The notes beneath the pieces were generated by a model. That model saw only the letters and a list, made by a program, of their open reading frames with translations, was not told the origin of the DNA and ran no database searches. From NCBI RefSeq assembly GCF_014805625.2, contig NW_023998414.1, positions 28,306,560-28,370,559 on the forward strand: a stretch of DNA of 64,000 nt, read 5' to 3'. The translations under genes and the position numbers were made by a program. The DNA comes from Glossina fuscipes. Its lineage: Eukaryota > Arthropoda > Insecta > Diptera > Glossinidae. Below are positions 37,856 through 49,610 of the stretch, one piece after another; within the stretch, counting starts at the first letter, position 1; each line of letters opens with the position of its first letter.

Positions 37856-38185
37856 TAACCATTCGATGTCGAGACATTATTTATTTATACGGGAGAAATG
37901 TCAGAATAGAGAAACAAATGTGTAGATTATATGATGCCAGTAGATGTACTTGCAAAGGCAACGAACATTCATAAACATCATAAATGTATCGCTAATCTAT
38001 AGATGTTGAATATTTTTAACCTGTCAACTTACATATATAATCATTATATATTTTATTTATTATTTGTTTTTATATTTGATCTACTTCGAGGGTTGATGTT
38101 AAAATAACGAAATAACGCAAATATGTTATATCTTTATTTCATTATTATCTATCATTAGTCAATAACGAGCATTCGAATAATAAAA

Positions 38186-38219
<34 letters not shown>

Positions 38220-38481
38220 TATAAGAAGCCATAATTAGCCAGAAATCCGAGGAGTTAAACAATATTCGGATTGCTTTTCCGGCAACTTGTATATATAGTA
38301 ACAAATAGCTAAAGAACGAACACCAACAACAATCTCTAGACTTTTTACACTACCTGTGATATAATGTACGGCTTGTTCTATACTTTATTAAAAAAGAAAA
38401 CAGAAAGAAATACTTAAGCATTATTGATTGTGCCATTAACGCAAGTGCGCAAATTGAAGTATTTAATCGATTTTAAATTGA

Positions 38482-38528
<47 letters not shown>

Positions 38529-39034
38529 ATAGTACATATGTTAACGCTATTGTTTACATTATAAACGGAGCGAAATTCAAGAGTGTTATTAAAGCCTGTA
38601 CAAGTAGTAAGTAAAGCGTATGTGCAGCCAAGTTTAAAATTCTTATAAAACAGAATTGGACAACAATTGGGTAAATATTTAGACGACTGACTATCACATT
38701 GGTCGCCTTATACTAGAATTGAATATAACACAACTTTGCTAAATTACTCCGGAAACGGAGTCAGATAATATACTTTTACGCTTTTTAAACCTGTAACAAA
38801 GGTGGCAAGGGAATGGTGTCGATTCTTTTTCTCTTCGCGTGAACTAAAGTTCTTTCCTTTTTTTTTTTATTTTTCCTTTAAATGTCGAGCTTCTTCACAG
38901 GTTTGCAATATTTGAAATGATTTTCAGTTATTCGTTGCATTCAACCTTGCTGTCATGTCACAAGCATTTATATGAGAGTCCATTGCAGTTGTGGATTTAA
39001 TTAGCACATTAGCAACTTTAAATAATCGAGCTTT

Positions 39035-39126
39035 TTTATACTCATCCCACTGAAGGATGGGGGGCTATACTCATTTTGTTATCATGTTTGCATTCAAAAC
39101 GAAGCTTCAGAGACCCTATAAAGTAC

Positions 39127-39158
<32 letters not shown>

Positions 39159-39200
39159 TCTTGATCAGCATGATTAAGCTATGCCTGTCCGTCCGTCCGC
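39035..39200 (+). repeat. Interspersed repeat fragment with 'gtccgtccgtccgc'
   Basis: It contains 'gaagcttcagagacc', an (AT)n tract, 'ttcttgatcagcatga' and 'cctgtccgtccgtccgcc', the 5' part of the repeat seen at 57237-57886. Confidence 0.55.
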
Positions 39201-40422
39201 CTATCTGTGTGGTGTGTATTGTTTAAAATTAAGATATTTGGGTCAAATTGATTGCAGCACATGCCCGTAGTAACGCAGTAGACATCGAGACCTGGTAGAT
39301 TAATTAATTCCAGCGATATATTTATCAAATGAAAGGACTTGGAGTGTAGAAGGCCGCAAGGTAAATGTGTTAATTCCATCCTAATCCTTTCGCTAATAAT
39401 ACCTTTTCGTAAAGTAAAAGATAAGAAATAAATTTTACTCCATTCACTTTTGTATGATAATAAATAAAAAAAAATATATATATCGGGCATCGTAGATATT
39501 AATTGTGCCAAGTATGCGAGATTCGTCCACAACCGAATATAACTTTACATCTGCTCTTTGCAATCGATATCATACATTTTCCATATGTCTTTTTAGGCTT
39601 CAGCAGCTCTCTTGCTAAAAACATTTATTTTTATGCTCCGCGTTACAATTACCTTAAAAACTAAAACTTCCGATAGAATTATTAACACAATTGTAAACAA
39701 TATTAGATGCGAGACTGATATTAAATGTCATAATGAAATAAATTAAAACATTATAATTGCGCATGGCCGGCCATTAAATACGCTACACCGGTTTGTCTTA
39801 CACAAGTCTTCTTTTGCCGTTCACCGTAAATTATCAAAAAATAGGCCTCGAGACTCATCTTTACAAAAACAAAAACTTCTCACTTAGATCTGCCAACCAA
39901 TCCAATCGATATCTTGCCCTCTTTTCGAACTTAGTTATGTACAATATATTATGAAAATAATGTTACCTGAAAATGCTATAATGCAAGTGTAACATAATGT
40001 ATGTATATCCCAGCACGTTCAAAAGTAATCATGTAAGTACTGCTTTGGTATACACACTTGATTTTATAGTAATACTTTTTAACTTAAAAACATAAACGAC
40101 TTGTTATTTTTATTTTTTTTTTCTGGACTTTGTTTCATCGCACCCTTCAAAACGATTCATTTGAGCTAGAATTCACTGAATCAGAATATTGGTCCCGGAG
40201 CATTGTCTTAGTCTTCAAGAAATATGAAATGGTTTTAAAAAAAATAACATAGCGTTCAGATAATGTTTGTCGTTGATAACTATATCTGGCGAAAGTAATT
40301 TAGAATGCATCACCGTCGCGACAATCGAAGAAAACGTAGTCTTACTGCATAATATACACGAATGCTTGCAGAGAACTTGCAACATGTAACGGTTAGATTA
40401 TAATATGATAAGCAAGACCAAA

Positions 40423-40452
<30 letters not shown>
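40423..40452 (+). repeat. (AAG)n microsatellite
   Basis: About ten AAG triplets in Chpf intron 1. Confidence 0.95.
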
Positions 40453-40454
<2 letters not shown>

Positions 40455-41189
40455 TGTAAGTATTTGTTTAAATTTTGCATTTATTGACTGAAAAAATGTC
40501 GAAATTAAAGTCGAGTTCTATGCGCTTCTAAGCATAGTCCTACGTTTAGCTTTCAATACACAGCTGGATGAACGGGCGTCGCTACTTGTTTACGTTGATC
40601 AAGAGTATACAGACTGGCTGACGTCTCTAAAATCTCTATAGGTGTGTTACTAACGGAATCACTATAAAACACTACTTCGCCAAACTCCAATAAGCAGAAA
40701 TTTACTGCTTACTATTCTTTTGGTCATCTTATACATCAAAGAATTCTCTCTAAGAGACCGACGTGCAAGAATAAAGAGTTGTTTAACTATCCACTTTTCG
40801 GCGGAAAAGAAAAAAAAAACAAAATTAATTTAGTCGCTAATATAAAATTTATTTAAATGTTGTCTAAACACACTCTGCACTTCATTTCGGAGAATTCTCT
40901 TTTTGTCTTTTTTTTTTTTTTTTTAAAAAAAACAACCACACGTGCAAATAATGAAAGGTTACGATTGTTGTTAATTATTCTTTGCGCTCACTCCTTCGAA
41001 TAGATCTGAAAAGACAAAAATAGTATTGGGGCGACCAAAAAACAATTTCGGTTTTCTACATTAAATTCATTTCTCATTTATTTATTTTATTCAACTATTA
41101 TGTAACTATTATATAACGCTATAGGCCCATTATCCAGCTACATGGTTACATTTCGTGGGCAAAAGGGAACTATAACGTAAGTTAGTATA

Positions 41190-42085
41190 CAAGTCAACTT
41201 GTTGCCTGCCAATGGTATCATCTTACTCCATAAACTCCGTAATTATCAATTCCTACCAACAACAAAAATATACATTATAAGTTTAAGAATGCGATCAATT
41301 CTCTTCGAAATATTTACCAAGACTTTACTTTTAATTAGCAAAGTAATCGCCATCTACTGTGCACATCATCAACGCCAGATCAATGCCTGCCATCTCAATT
41401 CATTAATTTTTTCCGGGTTTCGCCTTCAGCGATACGGTCTTGCATCATCGTCGCTAGACACTTTCCAATTAAAGATTGATTTGCTCGATCCAATCGTTCA
41501 CAGTAAAGGTCTTCTTCATTCACAATTTGTACAACGCTTCAACGCTTCAAAGCCCAAGATGACCAATACTGGTCACTACTTCACCAAACATATAAAAGTG
41601 AATATAAATCTGGCTCTCATTCGGAGCAAGCCACTGTCATATACTGTTTGAATTATCGTAAGGTATCCATTTCCATCCATTCCAATGATTGAGCGATCAA
41701 AAACGCCTTTGTATTGTGTTAGAATAAGTTTTTCGTACAGATTATGCGGCACCCAAGCACCTGCTCTGCGTAGTTTACCAATCCGCTAAAAATGTCCTTG
41801 GATGATCAACAAAGATTAGCTAAGAGTGTTTAACAGTTCATCGAATGTGATGACAGGTATTTACTACCACTTCAATCCATGTGGTTGATGGTCTTCTTGA
41901 AATTACCGGACATGCACTTAGGCAATCACTTTTGGCGATCTACAAACGTCTAATGCGTTTGACTAAACACAGCATATATTTTTGCCGTACTGCCCTTGTG
42001 AAACTCAAAAATCACAATGTGCCGGGTATGTACCTCTTCTGGTATTTGACTGGCCATTTAACATGTCACTCTAAAGTTAAAACGT
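41190..42085 (-). pseudogene. Mariner-like transposase fossil, third copy
   Basis: On the minus strand the N-terminal HTRHIVIFEFHKGSTA and NIYAVFSQT strings near 42050-41980 recall RHVMLFEFRKG..A..IY. An AWVPHNLYEKLIL motif lies near 41765, and an LYCERLDRANQSLIGK string near 41500 corresponds to the YC.QLDR.N.....KRP block. Frameshifts and stops throughout; the catalytic Asp motifs are not readable. It is related to the irritans type like the intron 6 element but far older. Confidence 0.55.
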
Positions 42086-42749
42086 CTTTGGCACAACATT
42101 GAAGTACATAATGGGCTGAAAAATGACTAACGAATATTCATTCACATGCGCAAACACGACATTACTTTCCGGGCCCCTTCAATGAAGCAAAAATTAGATG
42201 ACTTACTGCTTCGCATTTTGCTTAGAGGAAATTTGATGGAATAATTTTTTCGTAACTTCGCAGTTTTAGTTGTATGTCTACTATGAAGCGCACGTAAAAA
42301 AGTTAATTGTGTTAATTGCCCAGAGAAGACGGCGAAATGAATTTTTAAAAGGCGACTTTTGTTTAAACAACTTACTCAGAAATAAAACTAAGGTACGAGA
42401 ACTACCGTAAATGCCGGTAACCTAAGATCCACCACAATATTACTGTAATGTATACGGCAGCGTAAACGTTTATGTAATTTTTCTATTTGACCAAAGTGTG
42501 TGTTAATAAATAGTTTGGCGAAAAAGTATTGAGAGTATTTTATTGAATTTCTCTTGGTACTTAATGGTTATTACTGTCTATGCCTTATTGTCATTTCACA
42601 GTCTCCCCGATGTAAAACTTTTTTCAGATTAATTGGTGAAAAAATTTGGCCCAAATTTCGGCCTTTTTTGAATCAAACTTTACACGACTAACCGTGTTCT
42701 ATAGGAAATGTATGGTAGTTGACCGGGAGAAAATCGTATCTACCCAAGA

Positions 42750-43109
42750 TATAGATTCGCCTAATATAGTTGAATGTAGGTAAGATTTTCTATTTTGGTC
42801 GTGCTTTTCCGTCGCAATTTTTTTGCTTAGATAACAAATTTCAAATATTTGGGAGACATAGTTCTGAAAAGCGGAATTTGAACTCATTTAGTTCGTTTGA
42901 AAGGCATTTCCATACACATTCGCATGATATGGATGAACATCGTTGGAATTTTTTGGTTTGAATGGGCCAGTGCCTCGAATTTGGCCATTGTCACATACTG
43001 TCGTATATGCTGAAATATAAAATTTCAAAAGTTTGGGAACAACGTTGGAAACATAGTTCTGAAAAACAAAATTTGAATTTGTTCAGCTTGTGTGAGGCGT
43101 TTTTTCATA

Positions 43110-43149
<40 letters not shown>

Positions 43150-43500
43150 TTCGCCAGAGAAATAAATTCTAAGACTAAACTCTTAAAAGCACTAGCATCT
43201 AAGGCTATCGGCCTTTATTAAAAACTCTACCGCACTTGAGATTCGAACCCACGACCACTGAGTTGCTAGTCGAGACTCTTGCCTACTCGGCCACCCAGGC
43301 CCATATAGATTCATAAGGTTACCATTAAAATATTTTGAATTTCCTAATTTGGACGGACGATGCTTCCAAATCTGACCGTATTTTAATACTAACGAATTAT
43401 CGGGGCTCTGTTAAGTCGTTTACAGAGCTCAGCTAAGGGAGATGTTAGATGTCGTTGCTTGTTAAAGTGGTATTTATCTTCACACACATCACTTAGGGGA
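42750..43500 (+). repeat. Foldback-family remnant with two ~180-bp units and a SINE insertion
   Basis: The words 'agttctgaaaagcggaatttgaa' (shortened here) and 'tagttctgaaaaacaaaatt' begin related units about 190 bp apart. After the SINE the sequence continues 'tagattcataaggtt', 'aatttggacggacga', 'ctctgttaagtcgttt' and 'atttatcttcacac', an order that matches 23525-23735 and the right arm at 29800-29872. Confidence 0.6.
43109..43303 (-). repeat. tRNA-derived SINE with (AAT)n tail
   Basis: The minus strand starts GGGCCTGGGTGGCCGAGTAGG (shown in part: box A TGGCCGAGTAGG at 43293-43282) and has box B GGTTCGAATCT at 43249-43239. This is a class II tRNA-like head (Ser or Leu type). A body of about 90 bp and an (AAT)12-like tail (plus 43110-43146) follow. 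The flanking 'catat' on both sides is a likely target-site duplication. The anticodon stem is poor and the acceptor end unpaired, so it is not a working tRNA. Confidence 0.7.
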
Positions 43501-44610
43501 TGTACTCACATGTACATGTGAACAGGGTAATGATAACAAAGGATTATAGGTAGCGAAGGACAAGTGGCTGAAAACGAAGCTAAGAATTTTAAAGGATTTG
43601 TTTGATGATTAAATATCTTCTGTCTCTATGGAATGTTTGGCGTGCAATCACTCGCACATAAGTACACTACAGGCGACATTGCATACAAGCAAAGGCGGTA
43701 TATAGGCCTAATATAGGCATAAGGCATGCACATGCAGTGCATAGGCGGTGCTGGTTTTATTGATCAATTCCGACGATTTTTTTGAATCGCTGCTGGTCGC
43801 TGCAATCTGTTTAATTGGCTACACTAAGAAGTTAGAGTGAGTCGTTTGACCAAACACTTTTTATGTCCAGTCTTATGCAAATAATTTCAAACATTTGTTT
43901 CACAATTACCTAAAAAGGTATGAAGACAATGTGGATCGGATTGCCAATAAAGTAAAGTTGAGCTGAGTTGATTCATCCGTAATCTGCGATTGCTGGAGTG
44001 CGTAAAGTCCCAAATAGTTGACCTAAATAACTGAAAGTCGATTATGTCCTTGACTGCCATACCAAAATCAGATCTAAAAATGGGCATAAACCCCCTCACC
44101 TCAACATATATATAGCACCTATGCAGAATTTCATGACCTAAGCATAGTGGTGCCTTAAGCGCACAATCTCCTAATGAGAATGAAAACGACGATAGTCGAG
44201 TTGGCGGAGATCAATTTTCATTTTGTTTACCTCGTTATCGCATTTATAACGTATCCGTTTACCTGTATATGCGGAATTTGTCCCATGCAATCAAATTTTG
44301 TCAAAGAACCAATGGCATTAAAAATTTAGTCGTTCAGGTCCCGCCTTAGTTTTCTTTCTCTTTTTCTTTTTAAACCATAAAACAGTTTATCCGATTTATA
44401 AATGAATTAAAAGTTACTCTATTCGTTGGATTTTAGTATAATATATATTCCTGGCAAATTAGTTTTCTCAGTTTCTAATCAATAAATAAACTTTGATAAT
44501 ATAATATTTTTCCATACTTTTTTCCTTTATTTATAAATACGTTTTTAACATTTCGTCTTAAGTTACTTGAGTTTAAAAGACATGCAATATTTCAAGAAAT
44601 CTCTAATATT

Positions 44611-44611
44611 C

Positions 44612-44643
<32 letters not shown>
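44611..44643 (+). repeat. (AAT)n microsatellite
   Basis: About eleven AAT triplets in intron 1. It could be the tail of a lost SINE since the recognised SINE at 43.2 kb carries such a tail, but no SINE body is visible beside it. Confidence 0.9.
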
Positions 44644-44645
<2 letters not shown>

Positions 44646-45699
44646 TACATTTCACGAGAAAAAAGAAGAAGAGAAAATATAACAATGACAATAAATAGAA
44701 TAAAGTGCGACAGACGGTTTCGTTCGCCTTAAAGGGAACCTTTGTTTGAGTTTTATTGATACGATTGCGAGTACAAGTGTGAGGACAATTTCCATTCTCT
44801 GAATATGTTAAACGCTTCTAATAAAATTCTTTGAGATAATAATTTCTTAATATATATTTGACAGGCGTTCAATGCCGTTTTAAAATTCTTTACGATCTTG
44901 TCACACTGGCATTTTTCTAATGCCTTAAGTGAAGAGTTTTCAAAAAAATTTTCCGTTTTCAACAATATTTCGTTTTGTTTTTCCGGACATGATATGGTTG
45001 TAAAGCCCTATTTATATATACATATATATATATAATTTAATGCAATATATTTGGCAATTGTAAAATTATTGTGTAAACATAGCAGCCGTAGACGAAATAT
45101 TATAGATTTCAATACAATCTTGCCATGCAGATGATATGCTTGCTGCAAGTATCGTAGATTAGAGAACGTTTCTTACGAAAACACGTCAAGTTTCTTCAAT
45201 TTTCAATCAAAATGCAATTGAATTGAAATTTTCGGCTCAGCTTCAAAACAAGTTGCTCCGTCAATTAGATCAGAGAATTTTTTTTTTTTTTTTTTAATAA
45301 ATTTGAAAAAATTTTCCCAAAAAAAAAAAAAAAAAAAAAAAGGTTAATAAAAAATTTTCGGATTTTAGAAAAATGCTCAGTTGAATTCGAATGAGATTCT
45401 CAGAAAAGCTTCGGTTAGTTAGTGTAAGTGCAGAAGCCACAGCACCCACTTTCAGATAGATTATGTATTTTCTTGCGACTTGGTCTATCACATGCTCTGT
45501 TCTTTCTCGGAACGTTAATAAATATTTTCATATTCTCTTTTTAAATTAATTTGAAATAACGGGCACATTTTTAGTGAATAGAACTGAATATTTTAATACC
45601 TTGACGATAATGCATGAATTTGTTTCAATCAGTTGAGTTCTTTTGTTTTTAGTCTCAATACGAAAATTCCATTCATGCACAAAAACATATCAATTTATT

Positions 45700-46076
45700 G
45701 GTTTATTTATTTATTGATTTTGTATTTGAAGTAATAAACAACAAAAGAAGACTTTGCACACAGAAAACAAAAGAAAAATTTCGATAGAATGTGACGCGAC
45801 TGGCCAGGTGTTATCTACTGCTTACATTTTTACTCATTACTTACATATTAGTAAAAAAAATACGGATCAGAGACGTGGCCAGATCGACTCACTATCTCAG
45901 GCTAATTAATCATATCGAGTCCGTACAGCTTCTGATGATTGGAAAGGCAAGAGAAAGAAACAGGGTAAAAAAAAAACTCGCTATCGCACTTGAGAATTGA
46001 ATCCGTTAGCACAGACTTCATAGCCGGAGTTGTTATTCACTTGGCTACCGATCCGGGCGGATCAAAGTGCAACGTA
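45700..46076 (-). repeat. Diverged tRNA-derived SINE
   Basis: Minus strand: GGATCGGTAGCCAAGTG (box A area), then GGATTCAATTCTC (box B), then the family core TCAAGTGCGATAGCGAG. A second A-rich stretch and an (AAAT)-type tail (plus tttatttatttatt at 45704-45717) lie farther left; the exact end is uncertain. Confidence 0.5.
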
Positions 46077-48799
46077 AACAACCATTCTTAGTCATTCTAT
46101 AAATAACTATCCCTGCTCTAATCGGATATATGCGAAAGTACGAGTACAAGTTCGTAAAAAATTGCTGCACATTATCGTATAAAACTATAAGGGAAGCACG
46201 ATTTGTTCTACGAATTAAATTATCGAACAATATACTCCCAAGTTTTATTAATTAAATCTCATGTACGTAATGCTGGAAAGCATAAACAACGTTAATGTTC
46301 TCTTCATCAATGCTATAAACATTGAAAGGTAATTTAATTAATGATCAACGACTTGGCTGATTCAAGTCACAAGTATCATATAGCATAGATCGGGGAAATA
46401 ATTTAGGTAAATAATTTAGAGCGCCAGGACCTCTAGTCAATTCATTTATCGCATTTCTATCGATCTATTTGATTATGAATCGTTTTATAATTCATTGGAA
46501 TTCAGTTTTCTTCAATCTTGTGCAGAGATTTTCCATTAAAAAATTTGATTAATGTCATCGATGACTCCATGTCGTGAATGTTATCATTTCTTGCAATGAT
46601 TACGAGTACGCATTATGCCTATTCTGAGCAGGAGACAATGCATTTATCGTCTCTTTAACAGTTAAATGCACTTTGTTTGATAAAATATGTTACCACTTAA
46701 GTGAATATGTTTGTTAGTCAATCAATGTTAAGCATATAATTGCCATTTTATAGTCAAAATCTATTTTGAACATATAAAATTCATTTATGAAAGCAATTAT
46801 TTCAATTGTAGAACACTTTAAAAACAAATCAACTTTTCTTCTTCTTTTGTTTATTTACAAAATGAAAAACATTAAAATCAATCCTGACACTGAACTGAAG
46901 ATTGCGTTACATTTTAATTTGAACGTTAGTTTTAACGATTTCTGTAACGATAACCTTTAATACGAAACAGTATTCGGCCGTAAATGGTCTAAGTTAGGTT
47001 AATTTATATATATATATGAATGTTTGGTAGCTTTGCAAAATTTGATTCCAATCTGTGATAAATAATAATTAGAAGATAGTCTATGCCGACAGCTTTTCAG
47101 CGTTGCAAACGCAACAACTTGTTTATTATGCGTCCATCTTGGTTTAGTAGATATACAAATAAAATAAATAAAGATTTCGCATTTTGCTTTTTAGTTAATT
47201 AAATAAAGCGAAAAAACTTGTATTAAAAAAAATATATATATACATATACATATACATTCAAATTAAGTACAGATGAAATATTTCCCTTCCCTATATATAT
47301 ATATACATATATATGAATGAAACAAGAATAATAACCAATACTGATATGGCAAGAAAGAAGAGAGAATGAGAGCAACAGCATGCTTGGACCGAATTGGATC
47401 CTAATGTTTCATCATACACGCGATTATTATCTATACTTGAAAAAACGTGCCCGTCCACTCAGGGCAGGGATCTAGGAATCCTTCTATATAGAATTTAGAT
47501 CATTTTCATCTCTAATTCATTTGAGAAAAATTACGAATTTCAAGTTGTCCATACACTCAAACCATACCATATCATAAAATGGGTGTGACAACAAGCCGAC
47601 ATGACAAAGCCATGACAAGCCGATGTTAAGAGGACACATCGTACGTCTTTATTCCGTATATAGAGGAGATAAATTTAAATTCTAGCTAAAATTACAAGAT
47701 ATCTTTAAGAAAAGGGGGCGTGTGACGATAAGCTTTACAAGCTGTAATTGTTTACAAAATACTAATAAACTTTCGGGCCAATGTTTTATATTAACATTTA
47801 AGTGATATTTGGAAAATCATTTATTTTTATTTATTTTTTTTTTTTTTGAAATTGCTTCTATTTGATGTGTGTGTGTGTGTATTGTGTTTGCCGGCGGATC
47901 TGAATCAATTTTTAATTTGCTTTATATATTTAGTATATATTTCAATTATTTGGCTTAAACACGAAGGCCGTTGGGTGATCACGCAGAAAAACGCAACGAA
48001 ACACTTATGTGCATTGAGAATCGTGAAACATATACCGTATTTACTTTCTTTTGGAAGGCTCAACATTTGTTAGGTTATGTAACAAATCCATTATGCAACG
48101 TTACAAATGAAATGAAAAAATCAAAGGTTTTTCTAGTTATGTGCAACATTGAATAGAACGTTCAAATACGATTTTATTAAGTTAAGTGAGTTTAAAGTGC
48201 GTCGTCTTATTTTCTAAAAGTATAAAAACTCGTATATAGTTTTGGTATTCGTCAGATTACAATCAAGTGAATTAATCTGAGCTTAAGAACACATACATGC
48301 AGCTATGTAATCACATAATTGTATGCATACATAAATCGAAATACGTATACACACACACACACACACATACATACATACATACACACATACACATACACAT
48401 ACACGCACACATACCACAATAGTTTAAAAGCAGCATGTGGTACTTGACTAAATAGGGAAAATTATCGTCTCGAGTAATTTTGTTGGAAAATTTCTCAATT
48501 ATTCGAGGAAGACTGAGAATGAGTGAGATAGAAACAAGTGGAGTTGATGGTACATATTCAAAATTATGGTTTAGTTTGACCAAGAAAACGGGAAATGTTG
48601 TTACTTAATGTAAACTAAAACCTTCTGATATCCCGCATAGTTATAATCTTTTCTGCGTTTTCTCAAGTGGTACACGTAACCTTAACAATTAGTATTGATT
48701 TCGCATCAAAAAGGAAAAAGTTGTTAATTTGCATGCGGAAATGCGTAAAAAGATGTCGTACTTGTAACCCGATTTGATATATGTATATATATATATATA

Positions 48800-48960
48800 T
48801 ATTATATCCCCTATCCATGGATAAAGGCATATTCATATTTAATTCAAAGTGTTTGCATTATCCAGAGCAAAGCATCAGAGTGCTCAGAAGGTATATATGT
48901 TTTTAATCAGCATTAAATTCTGAATTGATTTGATAAGCATATCTGTGTCAGTCGTACACA
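48800..48960 (+). repeat. Interspersed repeat fragment
   Basis: 'catcagagtgctcagaaggtata' (in part) and 'taatcagcattaaattctga' followed by 'attgatttgataagcatatc' match the 5' half of the copy at 57237-57886. Confidence 0.5.
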
Positions 48961-49159
48961 TGCTACATATGGGCGAAAAAAGGCAAACATCGAGTGCAAA
49001 AGTTCCCAAAAACATTAAAGTTGATATTGAAACAGAGTAAAATTCGGTCCAAGGACCAGGCTACAGCATAATGTAAGATGTGAACAATTGTATTTCTGAA
49101 AGCCAAAAAATAAAACAAAGTTTTGTTTTTTTACTCATTACTTATAAATGAAATTTTTT

Positions 49160-49610
49160 ACGAGTATTCTATGCATAACCTCGCAGTATCGGGACAAAAA
49201 TGGTTCGCGCCTATCCAATATTGCAGAATATCAAAATTTAATATTTTTTTATTAATTTTTAAGAGAAAAAGAGTGGAGATAAGGGATTCGAACACGATCG
49301 AGTACAATTTTCTTACTTTTTTATATTCATTATACACTACGTCATTTGTCGTAAGGGCAGATTTAGCTCTATGCATGTGCACAACATCGACCGACCTGAG
49401 CCGACAAACGATTCAAAATCATTTTTTGAATCAGCTTGAATGTCCCTCTGTCCGTCCATAAGTTTTTATATTTAATCTACAGATCGCCACAATGGAGACA
49501 CTGAGATAAAAGTTCGTGCCTTAATACGTTTTGAGCCAAGTAAGCACACTATTGAAAATGGATTCGACCTGGCAATTTCTGCAATAACGGCAGATATGAC
49601 AAGATTTATT
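49160..49610 (+). repeat. Patchwork of interspersed repeat ends
   Basis: 'gattcgaacacgatcgag' followed by 'tacaattttcttactttttt' is a repeat terminus of the 'ttcttacttg' kind. It is followed by 'acgattcaaaatcattttttg', 'ctctgtccgtcc' and 'actattgaaaatggattcga', belonging to a second family. Confidence 0.4.

Noticed and set aside
43225..43303. Functional tRNA gene on the minus strand
   Set aside because: Boxes A and B are good but the anticodon arm is malformed, the acceptor stem does not pair, and a SINE body with an (AAT)n tail follows.
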